Below are positions 55,790-64,000 of a DNA stretch of 64,000 nt, piece after piece. A model generated the notes under the pieces. It was not told where the DNA came from. It was given only the letters and a program-made list of their open reading frames with translations, and ran no database searches. The translations under genes and the position numbers were made by a program. Origin of the DNA: Gambelia wislizenii (lineage: Eukaryota > Chordata > Lepidosauria > Squamata > Crotaphytidae); the NCBI GenBank assembly GCA_030847615.1, contig JAUMIR010000005.1, positions 111,939,116-112,003,115 on the forward strand, read 5' to 3'. Every line of letters starts with the position of its first letter. The stretch's first letter is position 1.

Positions 55790-56440
55790 GGGGTTGTCTA
55801 AATGGTGAAAATACTCCTCATAGAATTCAAGGAGAATTTGTTTTGTCTAAATGGAATCCCATATCAATCCATCATATTTGGAAGGATGGGGGGGGGACTC
55901 AAATTACTCTATGGGAAAAGCCGTCATGGTTTTTCCCATATATATATTTTTTAAACTCCAAAGGAAATGCACATTCCCACTCATTGGGACAACCGATTCA
56001 CTTTGCTCCATACTCCAGATAAGAGTGGAAGTGGAAAGCTGATTGGCTGGATGTATGCAGGGAGCAGAGCTTGCTGGCAAGGCAAGTGCCTGGAATGGCC
56101 ATATTGGATTTTCACCATAGCAATTGTGCTCTGAGGTGATGAAACAGCCCTTTTTCTGTTTATTTAAGTGGAAGCTCACACACTTCCACACCTGGGATAT
56201 GCTTTAAAAAAAAAAAAAGAAATACTGTTTGGCAGCTGCAACTGCTAACAATAAAAATGTGAGTAATTCACTCACACCCACCATCTTGATTCACAGGCAT
56301 GCCCATTTGAACAATAAATGTTTATGTCTTCAGATGCCTGCAATGTTGAAAAAAACAACAATATGGAGACAAATGAAAGCTGCGGTGAATTGTTGTTAGT
56401 GTACATCAACCCACATTTTATTCCTTGTATAAACAAGCCC
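55790..56440 (+). mobile_element. Non-autonomous DNA transposon (GGGTTGTCTAAATGG family), copy H2
   Basis: The left end GGGGTTGTCTAAATGG is inverted at the right as TATAAACAAGCCC. Inner words shared with H1 are GAAAATACTCCTCATAGAAT, GCCATATTGGATTTTCACC, ATAGCAATTGTGCTCTGAGG-type, AATACTGTTTGGCAGC and ACAAATGAAAGCTG. CTGTG occurs next to both ends, but the duplication length is unclear. No transposase frame. Confidence 0.75.
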
Positions 56441-56639
56441 TGTGTGTTTGGTTTTTCTGCAACAGTTCCAAGTAGGGCCAGTTTTTCACAACAGCAACAG
56501 TAGTGGTCCACATTCATTCTTAATTTGTGCCACTGCTAATTTCCGAAGGCAGGATGCAGACATAAGAGCCTGCTCAAGATATTCAAAATGACTTGGAGTT
56601 ACAGTGTTCTTAGAAATAGCAGGATGATTATATGTTTCA

Positions 56640-56667
56640 TCTATCTATCTATCTATCTATCTATCTA
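56640..56667. repeat. (ATCT)n microsatellite
   Basis: Seven uninterrupted ATCT units. Confidence 0.96.
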
Positions 56668-56669
56668 AC

Positions 56670-58480
56670 CATCTGATTGCCATTGACCTAGGAAGCCTCT
56701 ACTGGATCAACTGATAGGATGTCACAGAAATTCCACAAATACTACTCTATTAGCTGTGAGGAGAAGGATCAGCACTGGAATGTTAACAAGTCAAACAACT
56801 TTACTGAGATGGGGAAGACTTACACATGGCCTAGGGAGATAATAATAAAATTGTTGACAGGATGCAGGGCCATACAAGATTGAAGAGTGGTAATTGAAAT
56901 ATGAAGACACAAATGACAGGAAAAAGGGAGCCCAAATAAAAAGGCACTTAAAAGAAGCATACAATGGATTGGACTGAAATAAGGCAAATAGAAAAACAGC
57001 TGGTAAATTTAAAGGAAATGGGAAAAGCTAGCTAAAAAGGGGGGGTTAAGGGTAATGGGAAAAGCTAGGAAGGGCTGGAGTAATGGATTTAAAGATGGAA
57101 GGACAGTTTGCTGTTGGCATAGGGAGCACATAAACAAAAAAATGTGTGAGTAGAGTTGTGGAATGGAAGCAAGGCCAGCTAGTAGCTTCTGGTCAGAATG
57201 ACGGAATGAGTTGTGAAATGAGGAATATTTGGACTTTCTGTCTCAGATAATAAAATGCCTACATCTCTCTTATTAAAAACTACCTTTAAAGAAATGTAGT
57301 AAAGCACTGATTTCATTTTGCACTAACTTGGGCTGTTGGGTAGGTCAAGAGGAGTGGATTCCACATAAGAATGTGAACTGGGCCAGTCATGTCAGTGCCT
57401 GCAGACCTCTACAGAAGAAAGAGATGTTGCTGGAAAAGACTTTGCTCCCATCCTCCTTCTGCCTCTTGAGACAGCTGCAAGCTGCAAGCCCTTTGTCATT
57501 TTTTTAAACACAACCCACTCTCTTCAGAAAGGGGTTAATATTTTTTTAAAAAAGAATTCACTCCCACACAGATGTCTGCTGGAAATCTGTCAGGTTGCCA
57601 GGGCAGCAAACTGTACAGAGAGCTGCTCTCTTGCACTGAACACTCTTCTCCCAGGCACATGGAGTTTGATTGGAAGGTGTATAAACAGAGGGGCCACTGT
57701 AAACTGCAGAGACACATGTCACAAAACTGCCACTTTGCCTGATCCAAGAGAAGAGCCCACCTCTGCCAGTTTTCTGCACTCTTTGCCATGCCAAGAGATT
57801 AGAACCTGCTTTGGGCTTGCCTGTTTTCAGACTGTACATGAATGTTAATGTAATCAGGTTTTAAAATATCCTTAAGGCATACGATCTTTACCTTTCAAGA
57901 TAAACAAAGGCCTGAATAGCTGTGCAATGCTTTGTTCCATTCATCCCTCCCTTCCTCCCCCCCCCCAAAAAAAAGAACAGAAAGTGAACAGAGTGAGGCT
58001 ATATAGTTTGCTCCATTCACTATCAATTTAGGTGTTAATGAGACTTTTGATTTCATTCTGCAATAGCCCAGGATGACTATGGAAGGAATGAGAACAAGCT
58101 CCTCATCTTCTCTTGCTAATGAACACAACCACTTCCGCTTTCCCTCTCTTATTTTTCCTTCTGCTTCTGCAATTTTTCTCCTGACCCTGAACTGGTACTG
58201 GAAGTTTTGGCTTATTTTTCTCTCCCCTCAGCACTTAATAGTAAAGACAGAAGGGTAAAGCACTTCAGTAAATGCATGTTCCCAAACTCACATATTGTAA
58301 AAGTAAGTCAAAGGGAAGGGGGTTGTAAAGGAGAACTGGAAGGTGAACTGAATATCTAAGGACACCAATATTTCTTGTTAAATGCTCTCCGCATACCCTA
58401 TATGCATAAACAGCTGGTGCCATTTACTCCCAAAGCCTACTTTCAGTTGAAAACCCTCCCTGTATTGTATTTATTGTATG
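56670..58480. other. No recognisable feature
   Basis: AATGGGAAAAGCTAG is repeated about 38 bp apart near 57017 and 57055. A C-run lies near 57958. No gene recognised. Confidence 0.4.
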
Positions 58481-58481
58481 G

Positions 58482-58640
58482 CATACTTGGATAGGATACC
58501 ACCAAGGAATATCAAATACTGCTGGCTATATTTCAGAGGAAGGCGATAGCAAACCACCTAGTATTTCTTGCCTAAGAAAACACTATGGAAATCATGGGAC
58601 CACCATAAGTGTTGACAGGCGACATGAAGACACATACACT
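58482..58640 (+). mobile_element. 5S rRNA-derived SINE, 3' part
   Basis: CATACTTGGATAGGATACCA corresponds to the end of the 5S-like head. It is followed by CTGGCTATATTTCAGAGGAA, ATTTCTTGCCTAAGAAAACA, CATGGGACCACCATAAGTG and GGCGACATGAAGACAC, the tail also seen at 52643-52725. Confidence 0.78.
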
Positions 58641-58644
58641 CACA

Positions 58645-60570
58645 CTTGGTACTGCACTGTATTGGTTTATTTATATGCTGATTCTTCCCCAAAGCTGGGA
58701 ATCAAGGCTGCCTGTGAGAAATGTTGACAGAACACCCACTCCCTCAGGCTCAGCAGTAATGTTACAAGACACACACACACAAAACACACAGTATGAGACT
58801 TTTGGTGTCGGAGCAGAAAATCATGGATATTTCAGAGCCCATAGCAAGAAAATCACTTACATATGTTATTACTGTGAGGATCATTAAGCACTCCCCCACC
58901 CCACAAAAAAAAACCCATTCTGAATAGCCTCATTTCTTGGCATCCATGTATATAGTGGAAACATCTTGAAGGTTCACTCATGTGTGAATGAAACCTCCAA
59001 CATGATGGCCCCCTGGGTGCCAGAACACATGGAAGTGCATTCACTTATATTCACCAAATCTCCACCCTTGCATACATTCATCCAGGACACACAGATGCTA
59101 GTTGGACTGGATGACACTGACCTACTCTTCACGTATACATTGACAGAATACAGCAGCGTTTTACCTGAATAGGGGTTGCTCCCTATTCCAAACCAATACC
59201 ATGCCTGCTTCCAGGATATTGTTGTTGCTAAGACCCAGTGACTATTTCTGGCCTTCTGAAGAAGAGCAAGATGACCTCTTGGAAAAGCAGAATGGCACCA
59301 AGGGTCAGCCCTTTCATACAGAACATAAACCCTTTCCATATTCTGCCTATTTTAAAATACTAAGTGTCAGACATGTTTTATTGCCTGGTATTTTGTTTAT
59401 ACTTTATACTTAAGATGCCCTGAACAAATATCCTTACAAGTTTAGCTAAATGTGGAGGAGAAGGTTAGAAAGATTTATTATCTTGCCAGAGCTGTCATGT
59501 AGGTAGCAAGCAAGAAATGTTTCTTTATCATCAGGACTATAGGGATGTTCAGTTTATTCTTCTTTTAAAGGACACAATTTTACAAAAAGCTCAGCTTTTT
59601 AAAAAAAATCATTGCCTGGTTTTGAAAATGAGAGGTTTTGTATATACTATGGCAAAGTGTATATTATTCCAAGCACTTGATTCGAGTAGGCCAAAAGGGG
59701 GACATTATAAAATAATTAATGGAGCAGTGAGAGAGATTTTTTTACCCCTCATTCAGAACAGAATGGCTCAGGGACCAAAATCCTGCTGGTGCACCACACT
59801 GACCCAACTACAACACTGGCATCAAGGGAAAAAGACACAGTGGGCAGGAAGGAAGGCATAAGAGAAATGGGCTTTCCAGTGCTTGGACACATTGGCTGAG
59901 ATCCTACATAACTGAGAGTAGCATCAAGGCTCTTCAGGAAGAACTATGCTATGCCTCTCCTCTCAACACCCTCAGGGTTCATGGTTTAGTCATTGCAGTC
60001 TCCCCTCCCAGCCAGACTCAGAATGATGGCATCATCCACCAAGATCCATCAGAGTAATCCAGATCATCATTCTCTGATGGTTCTCTGATCCTCCCCCCGC
60101 CCCCGCAACTCTCCACTAGCCACTGAATGGCCATGGAGGTGAGTTATCACAGCAAGATGTGGAGGGGTGATTACAGAGGAAGAAAGAGCATACCAATCTC
60201 CACAATAACAACAAAGAAAGGTGTTGGACTTTTGCTTCCATGTGCCACTAACAGCACTGTCTGCCTTCTCTCGCCATCACTGCAGAACCTTGGAAAGAGT
60301 TCAACTAGCGTATGACACCAATGGAATTCAAGTTAAGGACAGCCAACCATGCTGATTGGCAGTACTCTGTCAGTAATCTGTAGTTATTGGAGTGCTTGGT
60401 TGGAATTTGGAAGATCCTACAAAACTTTAAAACTCATTTCTGAGCCTGACTTACTTCATATGGTTGTTGTAAGCATAAAGGAACACTGCCTTGGTGGGGA
60501 AAGGATAGATTTAAATATAACTCACAGATTAAATAAATAAACACATAATGTAACTCTTCACTAAGTTTCT
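58645..60570. other. No recognisable feature
   Basis: A short ACACAC run lies near 58770. Near 60463, GTTGTTGTAAGCATAAAGGA may be a LINE 3' UTR scrap. Open frames of up to 121 codons occur on both strands with no known motif. Confidence 0.4.
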
Positions 60571-60577
60571 CCTTGAA

Positions 60578-60800
60578 AGTAGTAGTAGTAGTAGTTGCTT
60601 TCAAGTAATTTCTGATTTATGCTAACCCTAAAGTGAATCTATCATGAGGTTTTATTGGTAGAATTTGTTCAGAGGAGGTTTACGCTTGCCTTCCACTGAA
60701 GCTGAGAGAGTGCCCAAAGACACCCAGTAGATTTTCATGGCTGAGGGGAATTTGAACCCTGGTCTCCAGAGTCATAGCCCAATGCTCAAACCATGGAGAC
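60578..60800 (-). mobile_element. MIR-like tRNA-derived SINE, best copy
   Basis: On the plus strand it opens with (AGT)n, then TTGCTTTCAAGTAATTTCTG, TGAATCTATCATGAGGTTTT, TTGTTCAGAGGAGGTTTACG, CTTCCACTGAAGCTGAGAGA and CCAAAGACACCCAGTAG. It closes with the tRNA-type head complement TGAACCCTGGTCTCCAGAG and CAATGCTCAAACCATGG. This is the most complete of the five copies in the window. Confidence 0.85.
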
Positions 60801-60882
60801 CCCGCAGGAATGAGTAATTTCAGCAGTTTTCTTCCTGGTGCAAGGAAGTCTTTGTAAACCACACAGTTCTTGAGGGTTATTT

Positions 60883-61225
60883 GCAACTCAGGACTTATTC
60901 TGCATAAACAAAAAGTGGCTGTTTGGCACAGAAAACAGCATTTTCTCTGCAGAAATCAATATGCTGCTTTCTGCATAGAAAATGCTCTTTTCCTTGCAAA
61001 TCAACCATGTGGGAATTTTACACAGAATAGATCATTAATTATAGCATTTTCTGTGCAGAAATTAATATTTCCCAAATGAAACATTATTTTCTGTGCAGAA
61101 AATGCTGCTTACTGCACAGAAAATGCTGTTTTCTGCAGAAAACAACCATGTGCATTTTTTCCCCACAGAATAAGTCCTGAGCTGCAAAGATTCTTGTTAG
61201 TCCAGAATTCTTCCTGTCAGGGTTG
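60883..61225 (+). repeat. Palindromic TGCAGAAAA repeat, copy 2, with 20-bp TIRs
   Basis: GCAACTCAGGACTTATTCTG at 60883-60902 is matched, with one mismatch, by the inverse of CAGAATAAGTCCTGAGCTGC at 61166-61185. Between them the words TTTTCTGTGCAGAAAATGCTG and their complements recur at least five times, so the whole interior can pair with itself in many ways. The right flank to 61225 (GATTCTTGTTAGTCCAGAAT) is shared, inverted, with copy 1 at 1046. Confidence 0.75.
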
Positions 61226-61301
61226 AAAAACATGTGTTTTTTTTTTATCATTTTTCAAATATTTTCAAATATTCTTTTGAATACACAGTGATGAACATTA
61301 A

Positions 61302-61490
61302 GAGTGTATCTGCACTGTTAAAATAGTGCAGTTTGACACCACTTTAAGTGCTGTAGTTCCTGCCTATGGAATCCTGGGATTTGTAGTTTTACAAGAAAAG
61401 GTATTTAGCCTTCTCTGCCAAAGAGTGCTGGTGCTTCACAAAACTACAAATCTTACTGTTCTGTAGGATGGAGCCATGGCAGTTAAAGTG
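61302..61490. mobile_element. Hairpin MITE (GTTTGACACCACTTTA family), copy 3
   Basis: GAGTGTATCTGCACTGTTA, GCAGTTTGACACCACTTTAA, ATGGAATCCTGGGATTTGTA, CCTTCTCTGCCAAAGAGTGC and GGAGCCATGGCAGTTAAAGT give the family in its usual order. The terminal inverse of the left end is missing: the element stops where the L2 begins at 61495. Confidence 0.82.
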
Positions 61491-61495
61491 CTGCC

Positions 61496-61930
61496 ATGGT
61501 TGCCTTGACCGACGATCTGCGTCTGGGCATCGACAGGAGTAGTGTGACCCTGTTGGTGCTCCTAGATCTCTCAGCGGCTTTTGATACGATAGATCACAGC
61601 ATTCTTCTGGATCGCCTGAGGGAGTTAGGCATCAGAGGCACTGCTTTGCAGTGGTTCCGGTCCTTCCTCTCGGGCAGGTCCCAGAGAGTGCTGCTTGGGG
61701 ACAGTAGCTCCAGTAAAAGGGAGCTTACCTGTGGAGTACCACAGGGTGCTATTCTGTCCCCGATGTTATTTAACATCTATATGAAGCCGCTGGGTGAGAT
61801 CATTCGGAGTTACGGAGCTGGGTGTTATCAGTACGCTGATGACATTCAGATCTATTTCTCCGTATCTCGTTCATCGGCCTCGAATTCTGACGGCATATCT
61901 CTCCTCTCAATGAATGTCTTCGTACAGTAA
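61496..61930 (+). pseudogene. L2 reverse transcriptase palm, 5'-truncated
   Basis: A 144-codon frame contains LLDLSAAFDTIDHSILLDRL (motif A, aspartates at about 24 and 30), RELGIRGTALQWFRSFLSGR, CGVPQGAILSPMLFNIYMKP (VPQG at 81-84) and GAGCYQYADDIQIYFSVSRS (YADD at 113-116). All core catalytic residues are intact. A TAA at about 61928 ends the frame early, and the coding homology (GWMRKNKLRLNLDKTEVLT-like) continues in another frame. The ATG used by the frame is chance; the protein is cut at its 5' end. Confidence 0.94.
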
Positions 61931-62070
61931 TGGGCTGGATGAGGAAAAACAAATTGAGACTGAATCTAGACAAGACGGAGGTGCTCACGGTAGCGGCCCC
62001 CGAAACCAAGAATTGAGTTGCAACCTCCAGTCCTGGACTCTCCTCCAGTGACTGTGTTCGCAGTCTGGGG

Positions 62071-62673
62071 GTGCTCCTTCACTCGTCGCTCCTGATGACA
62101 AATCAGGTAAATGTGACAGTCAGGAGCGCTTGTTATCAGCTTCAGCTGATATGCCAGCTGCGCCCTCTTCTGGAAGTAAGGGATCGTGAGACCGTTGTGC
62201 ATGCGCTGGTAACCTCACGTCTTGATTTCTGTAATGCACTCTACATGGGGCTACTTTTGTGCTTGGTTCAGAAATTACAGCTGATACAAAATATGGCAGC
62301 CAGGCTTGTCTCTGGAACATCTAGGAGGGACCACATTACTCCGATTTTGAGGTCCCTCCACTGGCTGCCTATCAGCTTCCAGGCCCAGTACAAGGTGTTG
62401 GTTATCACCTTTAAAGCCCTAAATGGCTTGGGTCCAAGCTATCTCAGGGACCGCCTTCTCCCTTATAATCCTCCCCGCACTCTCTGGTCCTCTGGGAGGA
62501 ATTTGTTGCAGCCACAAAGATCTAGGCTGGCGACCACCTCCCAGAGGGCTTTCTCGGCTGTCGCCCCCAAATTGTGGAACGGCCTGCCGGATGAGATCCG
62601 CCTATTGACATCATTAGACAGCTTTAAAAAGGCTGTCAAGACAGATCTCTTCAGGCAGGCTTTTCCGGAATAG
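62071..62673 (+). pseudogene. L2 ORF2 C-terminal region, 200 codons open
   Basis: The frame encodes the thumb and C-terminal part: LRPLLEVRDRETVVHALVTS, RLDFCNALYMGL, LQLIQNMAARLVSGTSRRDH, LRSLHWLPISFQAQYKVLVI, TFKALNGLGPSYLRDRLLPY, SQRAFSAVAPKLWNGLPDEI and KKAVKTDLFRQAFPE, then a natural stop. It is unbroken, which again points to a young copy. It is separated from the palm fragment by an early stop and a frame change between 61930 and 62071. Confidence 0.93.
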
Positions 62674-62935
62674 CTAATCCCGGACTCAGGAACCCCCTTT
62701 GGAAGTTGATTCTGGAGCTCCTAACTGTTGCTGCTCGCTAGGAAGGGTTTTTTTTTTAATAACAATTGTATTATATATTGATTTTAATTTGTATTGATTT
62801 AATAATGTTTTAAGGGGGGGGAAGGGATTTTGAGTTGTTTTATATTATGTATTATTTTACTGTTGTAAGCTGCCCCGATTGTTCGCAGAGGGGTGGGATA
62901 TAAATACATTTTATTATTATTTATTATTATTATTT

Positions 62936-63409
62936 TGGATGGCGGCCACAAGTGATTTAATCTGGTTAGTTCTTCACCACCACCATTTTGTTTGTTTGTT
63001 TGTTTTGTTTTGTTTTTTAAAGTTGTACCAAGGTGTGCTGGTGTGATAGAGTGATTTTCCAATTTTATAGGAAAGCAAAACTGAAAATATTCGTCCTCTT
63101 TTATTGCCTGAGCGAGTGATTGCTAAGGTGAAAATCCAACATGGCAGCAGCAGGTGCTTGACCTGCTAGCAAGCCCCGTGCTCTTGCCTGGCCAATTAGT
63201 TTTGTGCTTCCCTTCAAATCTCGTGTTGTTCAATAGTCCAAATGAGCATGAAAAAGTACAGTGACATCTGTGAAGCCCTTTGTTGCATTGTTTTTGCCAT
63301 TTTGGGCCCCCTTCCTTCCAAATAGTATAGATTGGCACTGGATCCCATTTAGACAGATAGGATTCCCAGTGAATCCTATGAGGAGTATTTTCACCATTTA
63401 GACAGCCCT
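62936..63409 (-). mobile_element. Partial hAT-like element (GGGCTGTCTAAATGG family), copy H3
   Basis: The right end ATGAGGAGTATTTTCACCAT followed by TTAGACAGCCCTT is the inverse of the left end of H1 and H2. GGTGAAAATCCAACATGGC (63128) and TTTTTTAAAGTTGTACC (63014) match inverted parts of H2. The far TIR is missing; the block abuts the L2 tail at 62935. Confidence 0.68.
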
Positions 63410-63429
63410 TCGGTTAGACCTTTTTAAAG

Positions 63430-63600
63430 CCAGGGTTACATAACATGTGGTTGTCTGAATATTGTTGGAATAAAACTACCATCAGCCATTATCATTACAG
63501 CCAATGGTCAGAGGTATTGAGAGATGTGGAGTCCAACAATATTTATTTATTTAGAGCATTTATACCTTGTTCTTTAGAGGGTCACAGGTTCCATAAACCT
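63430..63600. mobile_element. CATCTGGAGG-type MITE remnant and LINE scrap
   Basis: AACATGTGGTTGTCTGAATA, TTGTTGGAATAAAACTACCATCAG-type words, CAGCCAATGGTCAGAGG and GTGGAGTCCAACAATATT follow the MITE plan seen at 7463-7600. TTTATTTATTTAGAGCATTT with ACCTTGTTCTTTAGAGGG may be an inverted L2 3' end scrap. Confidence 0.5.
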
Positions 63601-64000
63601 GGTTTAAAGAAACAATTTGAAAAATGTGTGCAAAAGAGACCACTTCATATTTTGTTTTGATAGCTAAACCAAGCTGTCCGCACCAAAGCAGTTTAACTCT
63701 AGTTACTGGGGGATTCCATTACTTTCAGGTAATGTTTTTTGGAGTCTGGCTGGCCGCTTGTAGAAACAAAATGCCTGGGAAACTAGGAAGAATTTGGGCC
63801 TAATCTAGCAATGCACTGTTCAGTTTTTCAATATCAAAGGTGGCATACAATTAATACCTATTTATTGGCAGGTGGGTGGGCATGAAAAAAGTGAGAGTAC
63901 ACTTTTTTGGTGCTAATGCATTGTTCAGGGCAGCTAATAATACTTAAAACCAGCCACAAGAAATGCAATGCAATACCAAAAATAAATAAATAAATAAATA
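63600..64000. other. Unassigned, ending in (AAAT)n
   Basis: No gene recognised. An (AAAT)n run begins near 63979 and continues to the window edge. Confidence 0.4.

Larger units (their letters stand above)
61495..62935 (+). mobile_element. L2 LINE, best-preserved copy, (ATT)n tail
   Basis: About 1.44 kb covers the RT palm to the 3' end. The 3' UTR has TTGTAAGCTGCCCCGATTG, GGGGTGGGATATAAATACAT and an (ATT)n tail at 62910-62935. The 5' truncation lies within the RT domain, just before TDDLRLG. CpG content and low decay suggest it is younger than the L2 at 47660-49187. Confidence 0.95.

Noticed and set aside
61298..61500. The MITE and L2 junction considered as a single composite element.
   Set aside because: The MITE family occurs alone at 9653 and 25789, and the L2 occurs without it at 47660 and 21882, so the contact is by insertion or rearrangement.

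Overview
This window looks like non-coding nuclear DNA from a squamate reptile, possibly an iguanian lizard (the finer placement is a guess). No complete host gene was recognised on either strand. The basis is the mix of transposable elements: a BovB (RTE) LINE, L2 LINEs ending in ATT or ATG repeats, CR1 LINEs ending in GATTCTAT-type repeats, MIR-like and 5S rRNA-derived SINEs, solo-LTR-like blocks, and many palindromic MITEs. There are no bacterial signals (operons, ribosome binding sites) and no CRISPR array. Family assignments are read by eye from hallmark motifs; no database search was run.

Layout. 1-11 kb: AT-rich unique-looking DNA with scattered SINE and MITE copies, including a 560-bp copy of a TIR element (4.2 kb) and a hairpin MITE (9.7 kb). 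11-19.5 kb: two 5'-truncated copies, in opposite orientation, of one RTE-like LINE with a C-terminal zinc finger; a 500-bp inverted-repeat element; a CA-rich minisatellite of 80-110 bp units; and a solo-LTR-like block. 21-23.3 kb: an L2 tail followed by an old CR1. 27-41 kb: five copies of one non-autonomous TIR family, two of them fold-back forms, plus a hAT-like element, a Tigger-like MITE, an LTR-like block and SINEs. 46-51.5 kb: a BovB copy split by a TIR element, an L2, an LTR-like block and a second DNA-type insertion. 52.5-54.5 kb: a 5S-derived SINE, a CR1 with a decayed RT reading frame and another inverted-repeat element. 55.8-63.6 kb: two more hAT-like copies, a 5S-SINE tail, a MIR-like SINE, a palindromic TGCAGAAAA repeat, and the best-preserved L2 of the window.

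The genes here do not work together as a pathway. The coding remnants are LINE reverse transcriptase and endonuclease fragments with stops and frameshifts, and none looks able to move now. The most notable result is a family with TIRs of the form GGACTTTWTCAGAT present seven times. Four copies have matching 3-bp duplications, which suggests PIF/Harbinger-like transposition. Full-length copies of about 550-573 bp share donor-splice-like motifs, and shorter copies of about 300-333 bp are long palindromes. The nested BovB site gives a readable order of insertion. Long stretches with no recognisable feature are listed as such.
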